From the NCBI GenBank assembly GCA_038230415.1, contig JBBRNH010000091.1, forward strand, positions 1-24,360: a stretch of DNA of 24,360 nucleotides. Reading direction: 5' to 3'. The position numbers and the translations under genes are program-made. Source of the stretch: JBBRNH01 sp038230415 (lineage in GTDB: Bacteria > Bacteroidota > Bacteroidia > Cytophagales > Spirosomataceae). Positions 1-8,337 of the stretch are shown piece by piece. Position 1 is the stretch's first letter. Each line of letters begins with the position of its first letter. Under the pieces are notes generated by a model. It ran no database searches, was not told the DNA's origin, and saw only the letters and a list, made by a program, of their open reading frames with translations.

Positions 1-50
1 ACAAATTACCGTTTTTGTAGTTTTTTTTCATGTTTTTTTTTTTTTTTTAA

Positions 51-77
51 CCGGGGTGTTACCCCGGCTATTTTTTT
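51..77 (+). terminator. Rho-independent terminator, plus strand
   Basis: A perfect 7-bp GC-rich inverted repeat (51-57 with 61-67, 3-nt loop) is followed by CTA and seven T on the plus strand. It would end a plus-strand transcript entering from left of the window. A run of sixteen T (33-48) lies just upstream. On the minus strand no U-run follows the hairpin, so it should work in one direction only. Confidence 0.6.
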
Positions 78-112
78 AAACACCGCGGTTTACACCCCGC
101 GCCACGTTCAAC

Positions 113-151
113 AAAAAACGGTCTGGCAGATATTCTGCCAGACCGTTTTTT
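113..151. terminator. Bidirectional terminator after gldN
   Basis: A perfect 18-bp inverted repeat (113-130 with 134-151) with a 3-nt loop. The core CGGTCTGGCAGA is flanked by six A on one side and six T on the other, so a U-tract follows the hairpin on both strands. It lies 21 bp beyond the gldN stop codon and is the natural end of the minus-strand gliding/secretion transcript. Confidence 0.85.
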
Positions 152-172
152 GGTAACGAAGATTCTCCGTTC

Positions 173-1249
173 CTAATATTCCCACAGTGAGTGTTCGGCC
201 TCCATCAGTTCATACTCCGTTTGGTACGATTTCATCAAACCTTCTTTATCACCAAACATACCCACCAAATCCTGGTCTCCAGGATTGGCTACTTTCGTAA
301 TCCTGCCGTAGAACAACCGCAGGTCAAAGGCATCAGCGAGGTTCTTGTGCTGCGCCTGATTTTGTGGGTTATACCAGATGAACTTCTTCGGGTCTGAACG
401 GAAGAGCTTGTCTAAATCTTTGTATTTGAACGTCGCAATGGGCAGGTCAATACCGCCAGCCGTATTTTTGTCGGCGGGCAGATAAATCGTCACCGTCTGA
501 ATGTCATAATACAGTCGTGAGCGTTTCCGGTCAAAAATCCAGTCTTCCTTAATCTCCATCAGCGTAAATTCTTTGGCGAAGAACTCATCACCCGTTGGTA
601 CGGCGGTTTTGGCAACGACAACCGAGTCTTTCTTCGGCTGGGCCGGAGCCATTGACTGCGTTTTTTTCTTGCCCTTTCCTTTGGCTACGGCACCCGTTTT
701 CTTCTTGGGTGTTGGGCCCCAGCCGTCGTCGGCGGGTTTGGCTGCGGCTGCCTTGGCGGGTGCGCCCCAGCCATCATCGGCAGGTTTGGCTTTGGCGGCA
801 GGTTTTTTGTCGTCTTTCTTACCGCCCCACCCATCATCGGCCCCGGCGGCAGTACCATCAGTTTTGAAACCCGCTTCGATTTCGTCTTTCGAGAGACCAC
901 CGCCAGAGTTTGGCATAATGAGCCGCTGCTGAAACTTATCAACTGCCACTTTGGTCTTCACCGAATCGTTCTCGTAGGCATCAATCAGGCCCGCTTTCAC
1001 GGCATCAATGAGATACCTCGAAATTTCATTGTTCTTCGAGAACATACTCTGATTCTGCTTCTCTTTGAGGTCAATTCTGCGCCAAAGAGTTTTCTTCATC
1101 ATAATATCATTCTCGTTGATTCCCCGAACCGACAGCGGATTGGTGCCATTGCCAGCTTTCTCCTGCGCCATCGCTTCTCCGTTCGCTCCCAGCAAGGCTA
1201 CTGCGGCCAGCCCGGCCCACACCGCCATCGTTTTTGTTTGGTTCATCAT
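173..1249 (-). CDS. gldN: Gliding motility / type IX secretion protein GldN
   Basis: GldN (PorN) is a periplasmic component of the type IX secretion system; with GldK it forms the ring-shaped assembly under the outer membrane. The 358-residue product has a signal peptide (about 1-28, ending AMA-Q) and a family-typical N-terminal stretch with the motif NENDIMMKKTLWRRIDL (about 45-61). The C-terminal domain has EDWIFDRKRSRLYYDIQ (about 235-251). Between them, residues 130-215 form an Ala/Lys/Pro-rich linker with three DDGWG copies (138-142, 158-162, 174-178); I infer it is disordered and species-variable. It is the last gene of the cluster, 62 bp after gldM, and is followed by a strong terminator. 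The start could be either of two adjacent Met codons. The family call is firm from sequence and gene order. Confidence 0.93.
   Translation of the reverse strand: MMNQTKTMAVWAGLAAVALLGANGEAMAQEKAGNGTNPLSVRGINENDIMMKKTLWRRIDLKEKQNQSMFSKNNEISRYLIDAVKAGLIDAYENDSVKTKVAVDKFQQRLIMPNSGGGLSKDEIEAGFKTDGTAAGADDGWGGKKDDKKPAAKAKPADDGWGAPAKAAAAKPADDGWGPTPKKKTGAVAKGKGKKKTQSMAPAQPKKDSVVVAKTAVPTGDEFFAKEFTLMEIKEDWIFDRKRSRLYYDIQTVTIYLPADKNTAGGIDLPIATFKYKDLDKLFRSDPKKFIWYNPQNQAQHKNLADAFDLRLFYGRITKVANPGDQDLVGMFGDKEGLMKSYQTEYELMEAEHSLWEY
717..842. repeat. In-frame DDGWG-coding repeats inside gldN
   Basis: Three copies of a unit reading CCCCAGCCATCATCGGC (minor variants) start at about 717, 765 and 825 on the plus strand. 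Spacings are 48 and 60 bp, both multiples of three. On the coding strand each gives (A)DDGWG, separated by Ala/Lys/Pro-rich codons. This suggests in-frame duplication within the linker of GldN. Confidence 0.75.
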
Positions 1250-1311
1250 CGTTCGTGTGATTTTTCAGTTCATTTACAACTTATCAACGTCTGCAAAACG
1301 GCAATCGTATG

Positions 1312-2898
1312 TTAATAGAGTGGAATGGTATAGGTATTGCTGCCCATGTTTACGTCGCTGATTTCGCCCCGGAAATTCCGGCGTTGCACTTTCTCGACGG
1401 TAATAATGTAGCGGTCACCAGGTTGAGCATCACCCGCCATCGAGCCTAATGAGCCTCCACCTGCACCAAGCGGCATCGGCCCTGATACCCGGCGTGTTCC
1501 CCGCGCTAAGGAGACCGATATATCGGAGACTCGAAAATTGGCATCGTCGGGCGAGAAGTTCTTGAAACTCTCATCCGGCACAGCCCTCACCTGCAAACTC
1601 CGTACAGAACCAACCGGCATACCCCGCGCCAGGTCAGCCTTATTTCCACCGGCATACACTTCTATGGTCGGTTTTGGCACCCGGCTTACCCGGAATCGCT
1701 CCGTACCGAGCAGATTACCAGCGTTACTAACGTTGACAGACACACTGGCCGCGTTTGGAATAACCGTAACCTTACCCTTACCACTCGACAGTACGTCTGC
1801 CCCATTTGCGGTAATGTTTGGGTTCCAGAGCGCACCCAACGACGGACTGATAATGCTGAGTTTGTTGGCACAGCCCAAGTACAACGGCGGCAACGTTCCG
1901 GTCTCGATCTGATAGGATGGTTTCGCCACGAAGTATTCTGCTGTCAACGGTGCTGTTCTCGGCCCGGCTGGGGTGTTGTAAGAGATACTACCAGACAAGG
2001 TACGCCGGGCAAGCCCGTCTTTATCATACGAACCACCCTGAGCCGTAAATTCAATAATGCCTTTACCGTCCTGCATCCGAACCGGGCCACCGCTCAAACT
2101 CATACGGGGCTGAACGCCTGATGACGACGCGGCCAGAAACATCTGCGCTTTGAATTTCGTACCCGCCACGACTACTTTAGAGTCCATGCTCAACATAGCG
2201 TAGATGTTATCGAATTTAACGTCCTGTGCGCCCACTTTGGTTGCTAAATAATCCAGGACTTCGCCTTCAACCCGTCGGATGTCGGTTTGCTTTTGGCTCA
2301 AGACCGCCAACGCTGCCGGAACCGGCGTTTGGGCAAAATTCAGTTCAGCAAAATCTTTTTGACGTTGCTCCGGTGATCGGCTCGAAATAGGGTCGTCTTT
2401 CCCGTCCATAGCTAACGGAGAGAATTTATTTGGCGAATACTTACCGAGATTGGCAATGTACTGATTCAGTTGCTCCTTCAGTTTAAAGGCCTCGCCATTG
2501 CGGGTGGTGCCAATCATGAGTTGCGCTACTTTCTCTTCCTCACTCAGGTTCTTGATACTGCCTGATTCATCGCGGCCACCACCGGCTACCACAAGTTGTT
2601 CTTTGAGTTTGTCAATCGTGCTGATGGCATCGCCGGTCATTTTTCTGACTTCTTCGGCCTGCCGGATAACGGCCACGTCTGCCGGACGATTCCCAGCCTT
2701 TTCGACCGTTCCGCGAATGTTATTCACGGTTTGCTCATTCACTTTACTGGCAGCCCCGGTTGAGAGTTCGAGACTGTTATTGAGTAAAACAAATTTCTCC
2801 AGAATTGCCGACGTTACCTGCAAAGCCAGCAGGGCGGTCAGTACCAGATACATCATCCCGATCATCTTCTGACGGGGTGTTTCTTTTCCACCTGCCAT
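1312..2898 (-). CDS. gldM: Gliding motility / type IX secretion motor protein GldM
   Basis: GldM (PorM) is the long periplasmic shaft of the type IX secretion motor: one N-terminal transmembrane helix packs in the GldL bundle, and periplasmic domains reach up to the GldK/GldN ring. The 528-residue product begins MAGGKETPRQKMIGMMYLVL with a single hydrophobic helix (about 12-34), then a long, mostly soluble periplasmic part with beta-rich C-terminal segments, as expected. Length fits the family (about 510-530). The ATG directly precedes the conserved N-terminus, so the start is secure. It lies between gldL (105 bp upstream, a gap made of short repeats) and gldN (62 bp downstream). Confidence 0.96.
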   Translation of the reverse strand: MAGGKETPRQKMIGMMYLVLTALLALQVTSAILEKFVLLNNSLELSTGAASKVNEQTVNNIRGTVEKAGNRPADVAVIRQAEEVRKMTGDAISTIDKLKEQLVVAGGGRDESGSIKNLSEEEKVAQLMIGTTRNGEAFKLKEQLNQYIANLGKYSPNKFSPLAMDGKDDPISSRSPEQRQKDFAELNFAQTPVPAALAVLSQKQTDIRRVEGEVLDYLATKVGAQDVKFDNIYAMLSMDSKVVVAGTKFKAQMFLAASSSGVQPRMSLSGGPVRMQDGKGIIEFTAQGGSYDKDGLARRTLSGSISYNTPAGPRTAPLTAEYFVAKPSYQIETGTLPPLYLGCANKLSIISPSLGALWNPNITANGADVLSSGKGKVTVIPNAASVSVNVSNAGNLLGTERFRVSRVPKPTIEVYAGGNKADLARGMPVGSVRSLQVRAVPDESFKNFSPDDANFRVSDISVSLARGTRRVSGPMPLGAGGGSLGSMAGDAQPGDRYIITVEKVQRRNFRGEISDVNMGSNTYTIPLY

Positions 2899-2904
2899 AA
2901 TCTT

Positions 2905-2998
2905 GTAGTTCGTGGTTCGTAGTTTATGGTTCGTAGTTAAAAAATCGGAGTTGATGGTCTGTTAAAACCACGAACTCCGAACTCAAAAACTACCAACT
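2905..2998. repeat. Degenerate 7-bp tandem repeats in inverted arrangement (gldL-gldM gap)
   Basis: On the plus strand 2905-2939 is five 7-bp units in register: GTAGTTC, GTGGTTC, GTAGTTT, ATGGTTC, GTAGTTA. A second tract at about 2966-2998 carries the inverse theme (AACCACG, AACTCCG, AACTCAA and relatives). An exact 11-bp inverted repeat (2907-2917 with 2966-2976) ties them together, so the transcript could fold into an imperfect hairpin inside the operon, ending shortly before the gldM start codon. Confidence 0.75.
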
Positions 2999-3003
2999 TA
3001 GGT

Positions 3004-3819
3004 TTAGTTTCCGCCCCGCATAGCCGTTAGCATCGTGCCGTACACGTTGTTGAGCGATGCCAGATTGCCGGTGAGTTTAGACAACTCGGTTTTGAACTGT
3101 TGCGTATCACGGCTGGCATCGGCCATGTTTTCCATGGCTGAACTCAGGCTACCATAGAACGAATTCATGGCTTTCAGGTGCTTGTTTGAATCCTGCAGCT
3201 CCAGTTCATACACGGCGTTCAGTGCGCCCATGTTCTTGGTCACTTTCTGAAACTGATCGCGGTAATCTTTGGCATCGGTCGTAGCATCGGCCATCGAGTT
3301 CATGGCCGTAATAGCCGTGCCATAACTCCGGTTCATGTCGGTGATTGACTGCGAAGCCGACTTTACATTCTTGGCGTAATCATTAGTGGCAACCGTAGCG
3401 TCAGTAAGGTCACGCATTTTCGAGACCGAATCATTCAGGTTGCGGAACCCGCTGCCGAGCCGCTCAAAAACGTCGGGAGTCAGTTTGGCTTGTGCCATCA
3501 TCTGATCCATCGTGCCAGTCAGCCCATTTGGTTGCAGAACTGGTTTGCGGGCTTCGCCTTTATAGTCGGGGGCTAATTCCGGATACACGCGGTCCCATTC
3601 GTAGCTATTGTCAGACGCGATGGGCAGGGTCATACTCTGCACGGCATACAGCGCGAAGATGACCACTTCGGTGAGCAAACCAACGGTCAGCATAAAGCCG
3701 AATTGTTCGTTGTGGGTAATTTTAGCCCAGGCTCCGAAGATCACAACGGCGGCACCGGCACTGTAAATGGTGGGTACAAGACGATCCCAAAAGAAATTAA
3801 CTTTTCCTGCTGCTGCCAT
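3004..3819 (-). CDS. gldL: Gliding motility / type IX secretion motor protein GldL
   Basis: GldL (PorL) is the inner-membrane ring of the proton-powered type IX secretion motor, and GldM threads through its helical bundle. The 271-residue product has two transmembrane helices near the N-terminus (about 15-33 and 42-61). The second contains Glu51 (LLTEVVIFALYA), matching the family's conserved membrane-embedded glutamate implicated in proton use. The rest is a cytoplasmic tail of roughly repeated amphipathic segments (MADATTDAKDYRDQF... and MADASRDTQQFKTEL..., each ending in a LNxVY-type motif), probably coiled coil. It lies 42 bp downstream of gldK. The start ATG gives the expected N-terminus. 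Confidence 0.95.
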   Translation of the reverse strand: MAAAGKVNFFWDRLVPTIYSAGAAVVIFGAWAKITHNEQFGFMLTVGLLTEVVIFALYAVQSMTLPIASDNSYEWDRVYPELAPDYKGEARKPVLQPNGLTGTMDQMMAQAKLTPDVFERLGSGFRNLNDSVSKMRDLTDATVATNDYAKNVKSASQSITDMNRSYGTAITAMNSMADATTDAKDYRDQFQKVTKNMGALNAVYELELQDSNKHLKAMNSFYGSLSSAMENMADASRDTQQFKTELSKLTGNLASLNNVYGTMLTAMRGGN

Positions 3820-3861
3820 AATAGCAAAACTGTGTGTTAAGAGAGAAAATAGATTAAGAAA

Positions 3862-4959
3862 TTATTTACGACGGCCTTTGCTGCCCCCTTTTGCTGACGC
3901 TGTGCGGCCTTCGAGATTGTCCATCACGCTGCGGAAACCAATGTAAGACCGTTTGGCATCTTCAAACTCGTAGGCACGGGTGCCAGTTTCGAGGTAATAG
4001 GCAATATCTTTCCACGAACCGCCCCGCACCACTTTACGCGGCTCGTCGGGGTTCTGGTTATCGGGGTTCATGTCCCAGACAATAGCGTTTGAGTTGTCGG
4101 CGTAGGCATCCCGGCACCACTCGGCCACGTTGCCAGCCATGTTATACAGGCCATACTCGTTGGCGTTGTAGGCGTTGGCGGGAGCCGTGTAGGGATAGCC
4201 ATCGGCATCGAAATTACCGCGCTGTGGTTTAAAATTGGCTAAGTAACAGCCCTTGCCGTTTGCCACATACGGGTTTCCCCAGGGATACTTGGCCCCCTGT
4301 TTGCCACCACGAGCGGCCCATTCCCATTCCGCTTCAGACGGCAACCGGAATCGGGGCGACTGAAACTGCCCTTCTTTGGTGCGGTAGTCGTTGTAGAGAT
4401 TGCTGCGCCACTGGCAGAAGTGCTGCGCGGCTTTCCAGCTAACGCCCACCACCGGGTAGGTATCGAACGCCGGGTGGCCGTAGTAGTACTCCAGCATCGG
4501 GTCACCGTTGTGATAGGTAAAGTCATTTTTCCAGACAGCGGTGTCCGGGTAAAACTTTGCCATGATTTCTTCTTCGCCCAGCACCGACACCGAGTCGGTC
4601 AGGAGCGCGTTCACGTACTGCCGATACTCGTGGTTGGTGATCTCGGTGTCGTCCATATAAAACGAGCTGATCGTTACCCGGCGGTTCATATTGATTTGCG
4701 TGGCCGCTACGTCTTCGTCGGCCTGACCCATAATGAATGAGCCTGACGGAATCAGCACCATGCCAAACGGCGTGGTTTGCTTGTATCCTTTACGTCCGGT
4801 GGCTGTAACTTCCCCGTTGGTAACGCCAACTTCTGCTCCTTTTCCACCGCTTTTTCCGCCGAATTTTGACTTGATGAATCCGCAACCCTGCATCAGCAGT
4901 ATCACCACCACGACCATCACCCCGCGTGTTGCGTTTACCGTAAGCCAGTTATACTTCAT
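3862..4959 (-). CDS. gldK: Gliding motility / type IX secretion lipoprotein GldK
   Basis: GldK (PorK) is an outer-membrane-attached lipoprotein that forms the periplasmic ring of the type IX secretion system with GldN. The 365-residue product has a lipoprotein signal peptide with lipobox LMQGC (Cys about 26). A formylglycine-generating-enzyme/sulfatase-modifying-factor fold follows, visible as GMVLIPSGSFIMGQ, RRVTISSFYMDDTEITNHEY, RLPSEAEWEWAARGG, NMAGNVAEWCRDAY and VVRGGSWKD. In GldK this fold is structural, not known to be enzymatic. It is the first gld gene after the porP/sprF homologue, and a 224-bp gap upstream could hold a promoter. The C-terminus is basic (KGGSKGRRK). Confidence 0.95.
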   Translation of the reverse strand: MKYNWLTVNATRGVMVVVVILLMQGCGFIKSKFGGKSGGKGAEVGVTNGEVTATGRKGYKQTTPFGMVLIPSGSFIMGQADEDVAATQINMNRRVTISSFYMDDTEITNHEYRQYVNALLTDSVSVLGEEEIMAKFYPDTAVWKNDFTYHNGDPMLEYYYGHPAFDTYPVVGVSWKAAQHFCQWRSNLYNDYRTKEGQFQSPRFRLPSEAEWEWAARGGKQGAKYPWGNPYVANGKGCYLANFKPQRGNFDADGYPYTAPANAYNANEYGLYNMAGNVAEWCRDAYADNSNAIVWDMNPDNQNPDEPRKVVRGGSWKDIAYYLETGTRAYEFEDAKRSYIGFRSVMDNLEGRTASAKGGSKGRRK

Positions 4960-5183
4960 GGTTGTATTGTATATAATTCCTTGTTGTGCAAGACCGAACT
5001 AAGAACGAAAATCGGTTTGGTTATTGTATCGAGTGGTTTTTCAACCCTCAAAAATCCGTCGGTAAACCCGAAAAGGTGCTTTTTCTTTCGTAAACGGCTG
5101 CTTTTGCGGCTCAGTCATCCCAAAATGCTGTCAGTAAATACCTCTCTAACAATAATACTGCCAAATCACTCTGCTACAGACCA
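4960..5183. other. Intergenic region between porP/sprF and gldK
   Basis: This 224-bp gap contains no convincing coding frame. I looked for a minus-strand TAnnTTTG box ahead of gldK and found only weak near-matches (for example TAGTTCG near 4996-5002), so no promoter is called. No strong terminator hairpin is present, so transcription from porP/sprF into gldK is possible. Confidence 0.5.
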
Positions 5184-6155
5184 TCAATACCGGAAACGTG
5201 GTGTTCTGATAATTGGTTTTTTGCGGGCATCGGGCGCAGGCAATGAGTAGTTCAGCAAGAATTCGAGCGAACTCGGTGCTTTAACCGTTTGGTTGGCTGT
5301 TGTGCGGTCGTATGCCACGCCAACGCGCAATGAGTTGTTTGATAACAAACTTATACCGGCCATCAGTATAGCCGCGTCAGCTTGTCGATAACCAATGCCA
5401 GCCCAAAAACGGGTTTGGTAAGTCGCCAACAGATTCAGCGTGTATACCGCAGCTTGTGTACCAACCACCGGACTCAGCGAAATCTGATACAGCACCGAGG
5501 GCTGAATATCGAGGTCATACCCCACACCAAGCCGGTAACCTGCCGACAGATAAACCGTTCGGGCCTGTGGCGTAACCGACCGCCCTGATTCGAGCCGGTA
5601 GGCTGCTTCGTTCAGGTGCATCACGCTGGCTCCAAACCAGTAATCGGTTGTGTTATAATACGCGCCAAAACCAATATCAGGTTTGGCCTGCCCCACGCGG
5701 CCCGTCGGAATATTGGGGTCGTTGGGGTCATTGAATCGTAATTTGCTGTAGTCAATGGCTTTGCTGTATAACCCGGCCTGTACGCCAAGGGCAAACGTGC
5801 CGTTTTTGACCGGAATCCGGTAGGCGTAGGCCAACTGCACGGCCTGATTGGTCAACGGCCCGTAGTGATCGTTCATCACGTAGAGACCAACCCCACTTTT
5901 ATACCGGGTAAGTGGTGAATTAATTGATAAGAGCTGTGTGCTGGGCGAACCGCCATCGTCGGCAGTTGCCTGATAACCCGCCCATTGGGTGCGGTGAGTG
6001 ATCTGAATCCGGGTTACGCCCTCTGACCCTGACGCTGCCGGGTTATAATACGTCGGATTGAACATGAACAGACTGAACTGCGGGTCATTCTGACCGAGTA
6101 CAGGCTCTGTAAAGGCAATCAGCACAAGCAGCGAGACGGTATGAAGCAGGCGCAT
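5184..6155 (-). CDS. PorP/SprF family type IX secretion membrane protein
   Basis: PorP/SprF proteins are outer-membrane beta-barrels of the type IX secretion system; PorP is thought to link the motor to cell-surface or peptidoglycan partners, and SprF is needed for SprB export. The 323-residue product has a signal peptide (about 1-21, ending VLG-Q) and the hallmark start of the mature protein, NDPQFSLFMFNPTYYNPAASGS. Alternating beta-strand sequence and an aromatic C-terminal residue (RTPRFRY) fit an outer-membrane barrel. The order porP/sprF-gldK-L-M-N matches the porPKLMN arrangement of Porphyromonas. I avoid choosing between porP and sprF because the family has many paralogues. Confidence 0.92.
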   Translation of the reverse strand: MRLLHTVSLLVLIAFTEPVLGQNDPQFSLFMFNPTYYNPAASGSEGVTRIQITHRTQWAGYQATADDGGSPSTQLLSINSPLTRYKSGVGLYVMNDHYGPLTNQAVQLAYAYRIPVKNGTFALGVQAGLYSKAIDYSKLRFNDPNDPNIPTGRVGQAKPDIGFGAYYNTTDYWFGASVMHLNEAAYRLESGRSVTPQARTVYLSAGYRLGVGYDLDIQPSVLYQISLSPVVGTQAAVYTLNLLATYQTRFWAGIGYRQADAAILMAGISLLSNNSLRVGVAYDRTTANQTVKAPSSLEFLLNYSLPAPDARKKPIIRTPRFRY

Positions 6156-6243
6156 AGTTTCTAATCAGGGGCAATGGTAAACGCTTCTAAGAAACGCCGA
6201 AGATGATGAAATATTGGCCTTCCCCGGTTCTTCAAAACGGCAT

Positions 6244-7032
6244 CTATCCCAGATTGTTCGCCTTTTTGATATACAATTCCAGCGCACCCGTCATAGATGG
6301 CGCGTTTGGCAGCGGAGCCTCAATGTCAACAATCAGCCCGGCACTGGTAATGGCTTTGGCCGTTGTGGGGCCAAAAGCGGCCAGCCGAATGGATTCCTGC
6401 TTGAAGTCAGGGAAGTTACTCAGCAATGAAATCACGCCCGACGGACTAAAAAACGCAATCGCATCGAAACTATGAATGTCTAAATCAGACAGGTCGGTCG
6501 AGACCGTTTCGTACATTACGGCCTCCGTAAAATGAAACCCACTCATGTCCATAAACTCCGGGATGTCGTTGCGCCGGATGTTGGAGCAGGGAAACAAAAA
6601 CTTCTCGCCTTTGTGCTTTTTGATAAGTTCGAGCAGTTCGGCGGCTGTTTTAGTACCCGAAAAAATCTTCCGCTTGCGGATGATAATGTACTTCTGCAAG
6701 TAGTTGGCAGTCTGCTCAGAGATACAGAAATATTTCATGTCGCCCGGAACGTCAACCCGCATCTCCTGACAAAGCCGGAAGAAATGGTCAATGGCGTTGC
6801 GGCTCGTGAAAATAACCGCCGTATGGTCTAAGATATTGACTTTTTGCCGCCGGAAGTCCCGCGCCTGAACGCCCTGAATCTGAATAAAGGGCCGAAAATC
6901 AATCGTGACGTTATATTGACTGGCAAGGTCGAAATACGGTGATTTTTCGTCGGTTGGGCGGGATTGGGTTACCAAAATCCGGGATACTGTTGCCAGGCGG
7001 CTCTGTGCCTGTTGGGTAGTCGTTTCGTTCAT
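6244..7032 (-). CDS. hemD: Uroporphyrinogen-III synthase
   Basis: HemD closes and isomerises hydroxymethylbilane to uroporphyrinogen III in cytosolic tetrapyrrole synthesis. The 262-residue product has the usual two-lobed pattern: RILVTQSRPTDEKSPYFDLA near the N-terminus, AVIFTSRNAIDHFF (first lobe), and a C-terminal DAIAFFSPSGVISLL followed by LAAFGPTTAKAITSAGL, which are the typical HemD motifs. Sequence conservation in this family is low, but the SPSG and GPTTA signatures are clear. It sits 18 bp downstream of the DUF4271 gene, a pairing I recall from other Bacteroidota, so the two are probably co-transcribed. Confidence 0.92.
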   Translation of the reverse strand: MNETTTQQAQSRLATVSRILVTQSRPTDEKSPYFDLASQYNVTIDFRPFIQIQGVQARDFRRQKVNILDHTAVIFTSRNAIDHFFRLCQEMRVDVPGDMKYFCISEQTANYLQKYIIIRKRKIFSGTKTAAELLELIKKHKGEKFLFPCSNIRRNDIPEFMDMSGFHFTEAVMYETVSTDLSDLDIHSFDAIAFFSPSGVISLLSNFPDFKQESIRLAAFGPTTAKAITSAGLIVDIEAPLPNAPSMTGALELYIKKANNLG

Positions 7033-7050
7033 CGAAAATTGAAAAAGCCA

Positions 7051-8280
7051 TCAGAGTGCAAAGCGCAGCCCGATGAGTAACGGAACCAATTCAACGATGC
7101 AAAGGTACGAAATTAGGTAGAGACTTTTGACCGTTGTATTAGCTCGCAATACGAAGTAGAGCAACCCCAGCCGGGCCAGGTAAAACCCCACAAATGGAAT
7201 TAATAACCAGGTACTTAGGCCGGGCAGGTTTGGTATATTAAAGACCAGAACCGCCACGCACACGCATACCGCCGTGAAAAACAGCGACGATGACTGGATC
7301 ACTTTGAAATAATGGACATCGGCCAGGCGGTTGAGATTGTACAGGCTGCCCATCGTTTGTAGCATAGCATATTTACCCAGCATCAGCCCAAAAATCAACG
7401 CGCTCACCACCCCGTATTCCAGTACAACCATGATAAACGGCTGCCCGTCGAGTAGTAACGACCTGGACGCAAACAGATCGATGTTCTGACTCTGAATGAA
7501 CAGAACGAGGTAAGCCAGCACGAAACTCAGGTTAAGTGTAAACAGGATGGCGGTTTGGCTGAGAGGGCGGCCAACCAGCACAACCTCATCGCGGAGCCGG
7601 GTGGTTGCCAGGTCGCGGGGGTCGTAAAAACGCAGAAAAGGCCGCTGGTAAAAGGTGTAAAAAAAGGCGTGTGTAGCCAGCAGGAACAGCAGTCCAAGTC
7701 CAAAAAAATCGGCATAAACCGATTTGGGCCGGGGCCGAACGCTCAGATTGTCGTCGGCTAAAGTAATAAGCTGTTTAACGGCGGCCTTAGGGTAGCCAAT
7801 GAAGAGTTGCTTGCCGACAATGCCCGGCGAACCATACACGGTGAGAAAAATTTCGGGCTGGTTTGCACCCTGCCGCTGATAAACCCGGTACAGGCTGTCT
7901 ATCGAAAACACCGCCCACGTGCCGGCGGGGAGTTTCCGGCGCAGGGCCGCGTTGATAAACAGATAGCTGTCTGATTCGGCAAAGAGAAGAAGCCGGTAAT
8001 TCCGGTTGCTCTCTACGTCAATAAATACGCTGACGGTTGGCACCGCACTGTGAAGTTCGGGCAGATAAGGGACGTAAGTACGAAAGGCTTCGTCATAGAC
8101 CTGCCAATCATTCTGCAAGTTTTTAACCGGATAATAGGTATTATCGGGGCCGATACCCGGCTGTTGGGTAAGTGCAGGAGTCACAAAGTGGCAAAGTGAC
8201 AAAGTGATAAAGAAGCGCGATAAAAACAGCCAATTAAATCGGTGCTGTCTTTCTGCCACGCTGCCATACCACTTCGTCAC
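7051..8280 (-). CDS. DUF4271 family membrane protein
   Basis: This 409-residue protein matches the Bacteroidota family DUF4271, of unknown function. A hydrophobic N-terminal signal or anchor (about 17-38) is followed by an extracytoplasmic part to about residue 185 (rich in Tyr/Arg and beta-like). The C-terminal half then has about six to eight membrane helices (starting FFGLGLLFLLATHAFFYTFY). The start is uncertain: the frame has no ATG, and the earliest codon is GTG at 8280. A second GTG lies at Val8. The whole start region, including the codons of the signal segment, is made of degenerate 8-bp repeats, so the N-terminus may be newly formed. It lies upstream of hemD and downstream of sucD on the same strand. 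Confidence 0.8.
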   Translation of the reverse strand: MTKWYGSVAERQHRFNWLFLSRFFITLSLCHFVTPALTQQPGIGPDNTYYPVKNLQNDWQVYDEAFRTYVPYLPELHSAVPTVSVFIDVESNRNYRLLLFAESDSYLFINAALRRKLPAGTWAVFSIDSLYRVYQRQGANQPEIFLTVYGSPGIVGKQLFIGYPKAAVKQLITLADDNLSVRPRPKSVYADFFGLGLLFLLATHAFFYTFYQRPFLRFYDPRDLATTRLRDEVVLVGRPLSQTAILFTLNLSFVLAYLVLFIQSQNIDLFASRSLLLDGQPFIMVVLEYGVVSALIFGLMLGKYAMLQTMGSLYNLNRLADVHYFKVIQSSSLFFTAVCVCVAVLVFNIPNLPGLSTWLLIPFVGFYLARLGLLYFVLRANTTVKSLYLISYLCIVELVPLLIGLRFAL

Positions 8281-8337
8281 CTTACGTCGCTGCTACTTTC
8301 CGTTTCTGTTACTCTGTCGCTGTTAGTGTTTGGCAAC
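8184..8337. repeat. Degenerate 8-bp tandem repeats spanning the DUF4271 gene start
   Basis: Plus-strand 8184-8212 reads as clear octamers: CAAAGTGG, CAAAGTGA, CAAAGTGA, TAAAG. From about 8255 to 8330 the opposite strand carries looser octamers of the GNNACAGA/GTGACGAA type. The two blocks are inverted relative to each other, around a unique centre coding for the start of the signal segment. The first block lies inside the coding region; the second fills the gap to the sucD stop codon. The octamer register is clear only in the first block. Confidence 0.6.

Noticed and set aside
573..932. Long plus-strand open frames opposite gldN
   Set aside because: They mirror the GC-rich DDGWG/Ala-Lys-Pro repeat codons of gldN and have low-complexity products; gldN is well supported on the other strand.
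3004..3480. Repeats in the GldL C-terminal coding region as a DNA repeat
   Set aside because: Similarity is visible at protein level (repeated amphipathic segments) but not as clear DNA repeats; normal for this family.
5060..5090. Weak hairpin GAAAAG-GTG-CTTTTTC in the porP/sprF-gldK gap
   Set aside because: An A/T-only stem of six base pairs is too weak to call a terminator.
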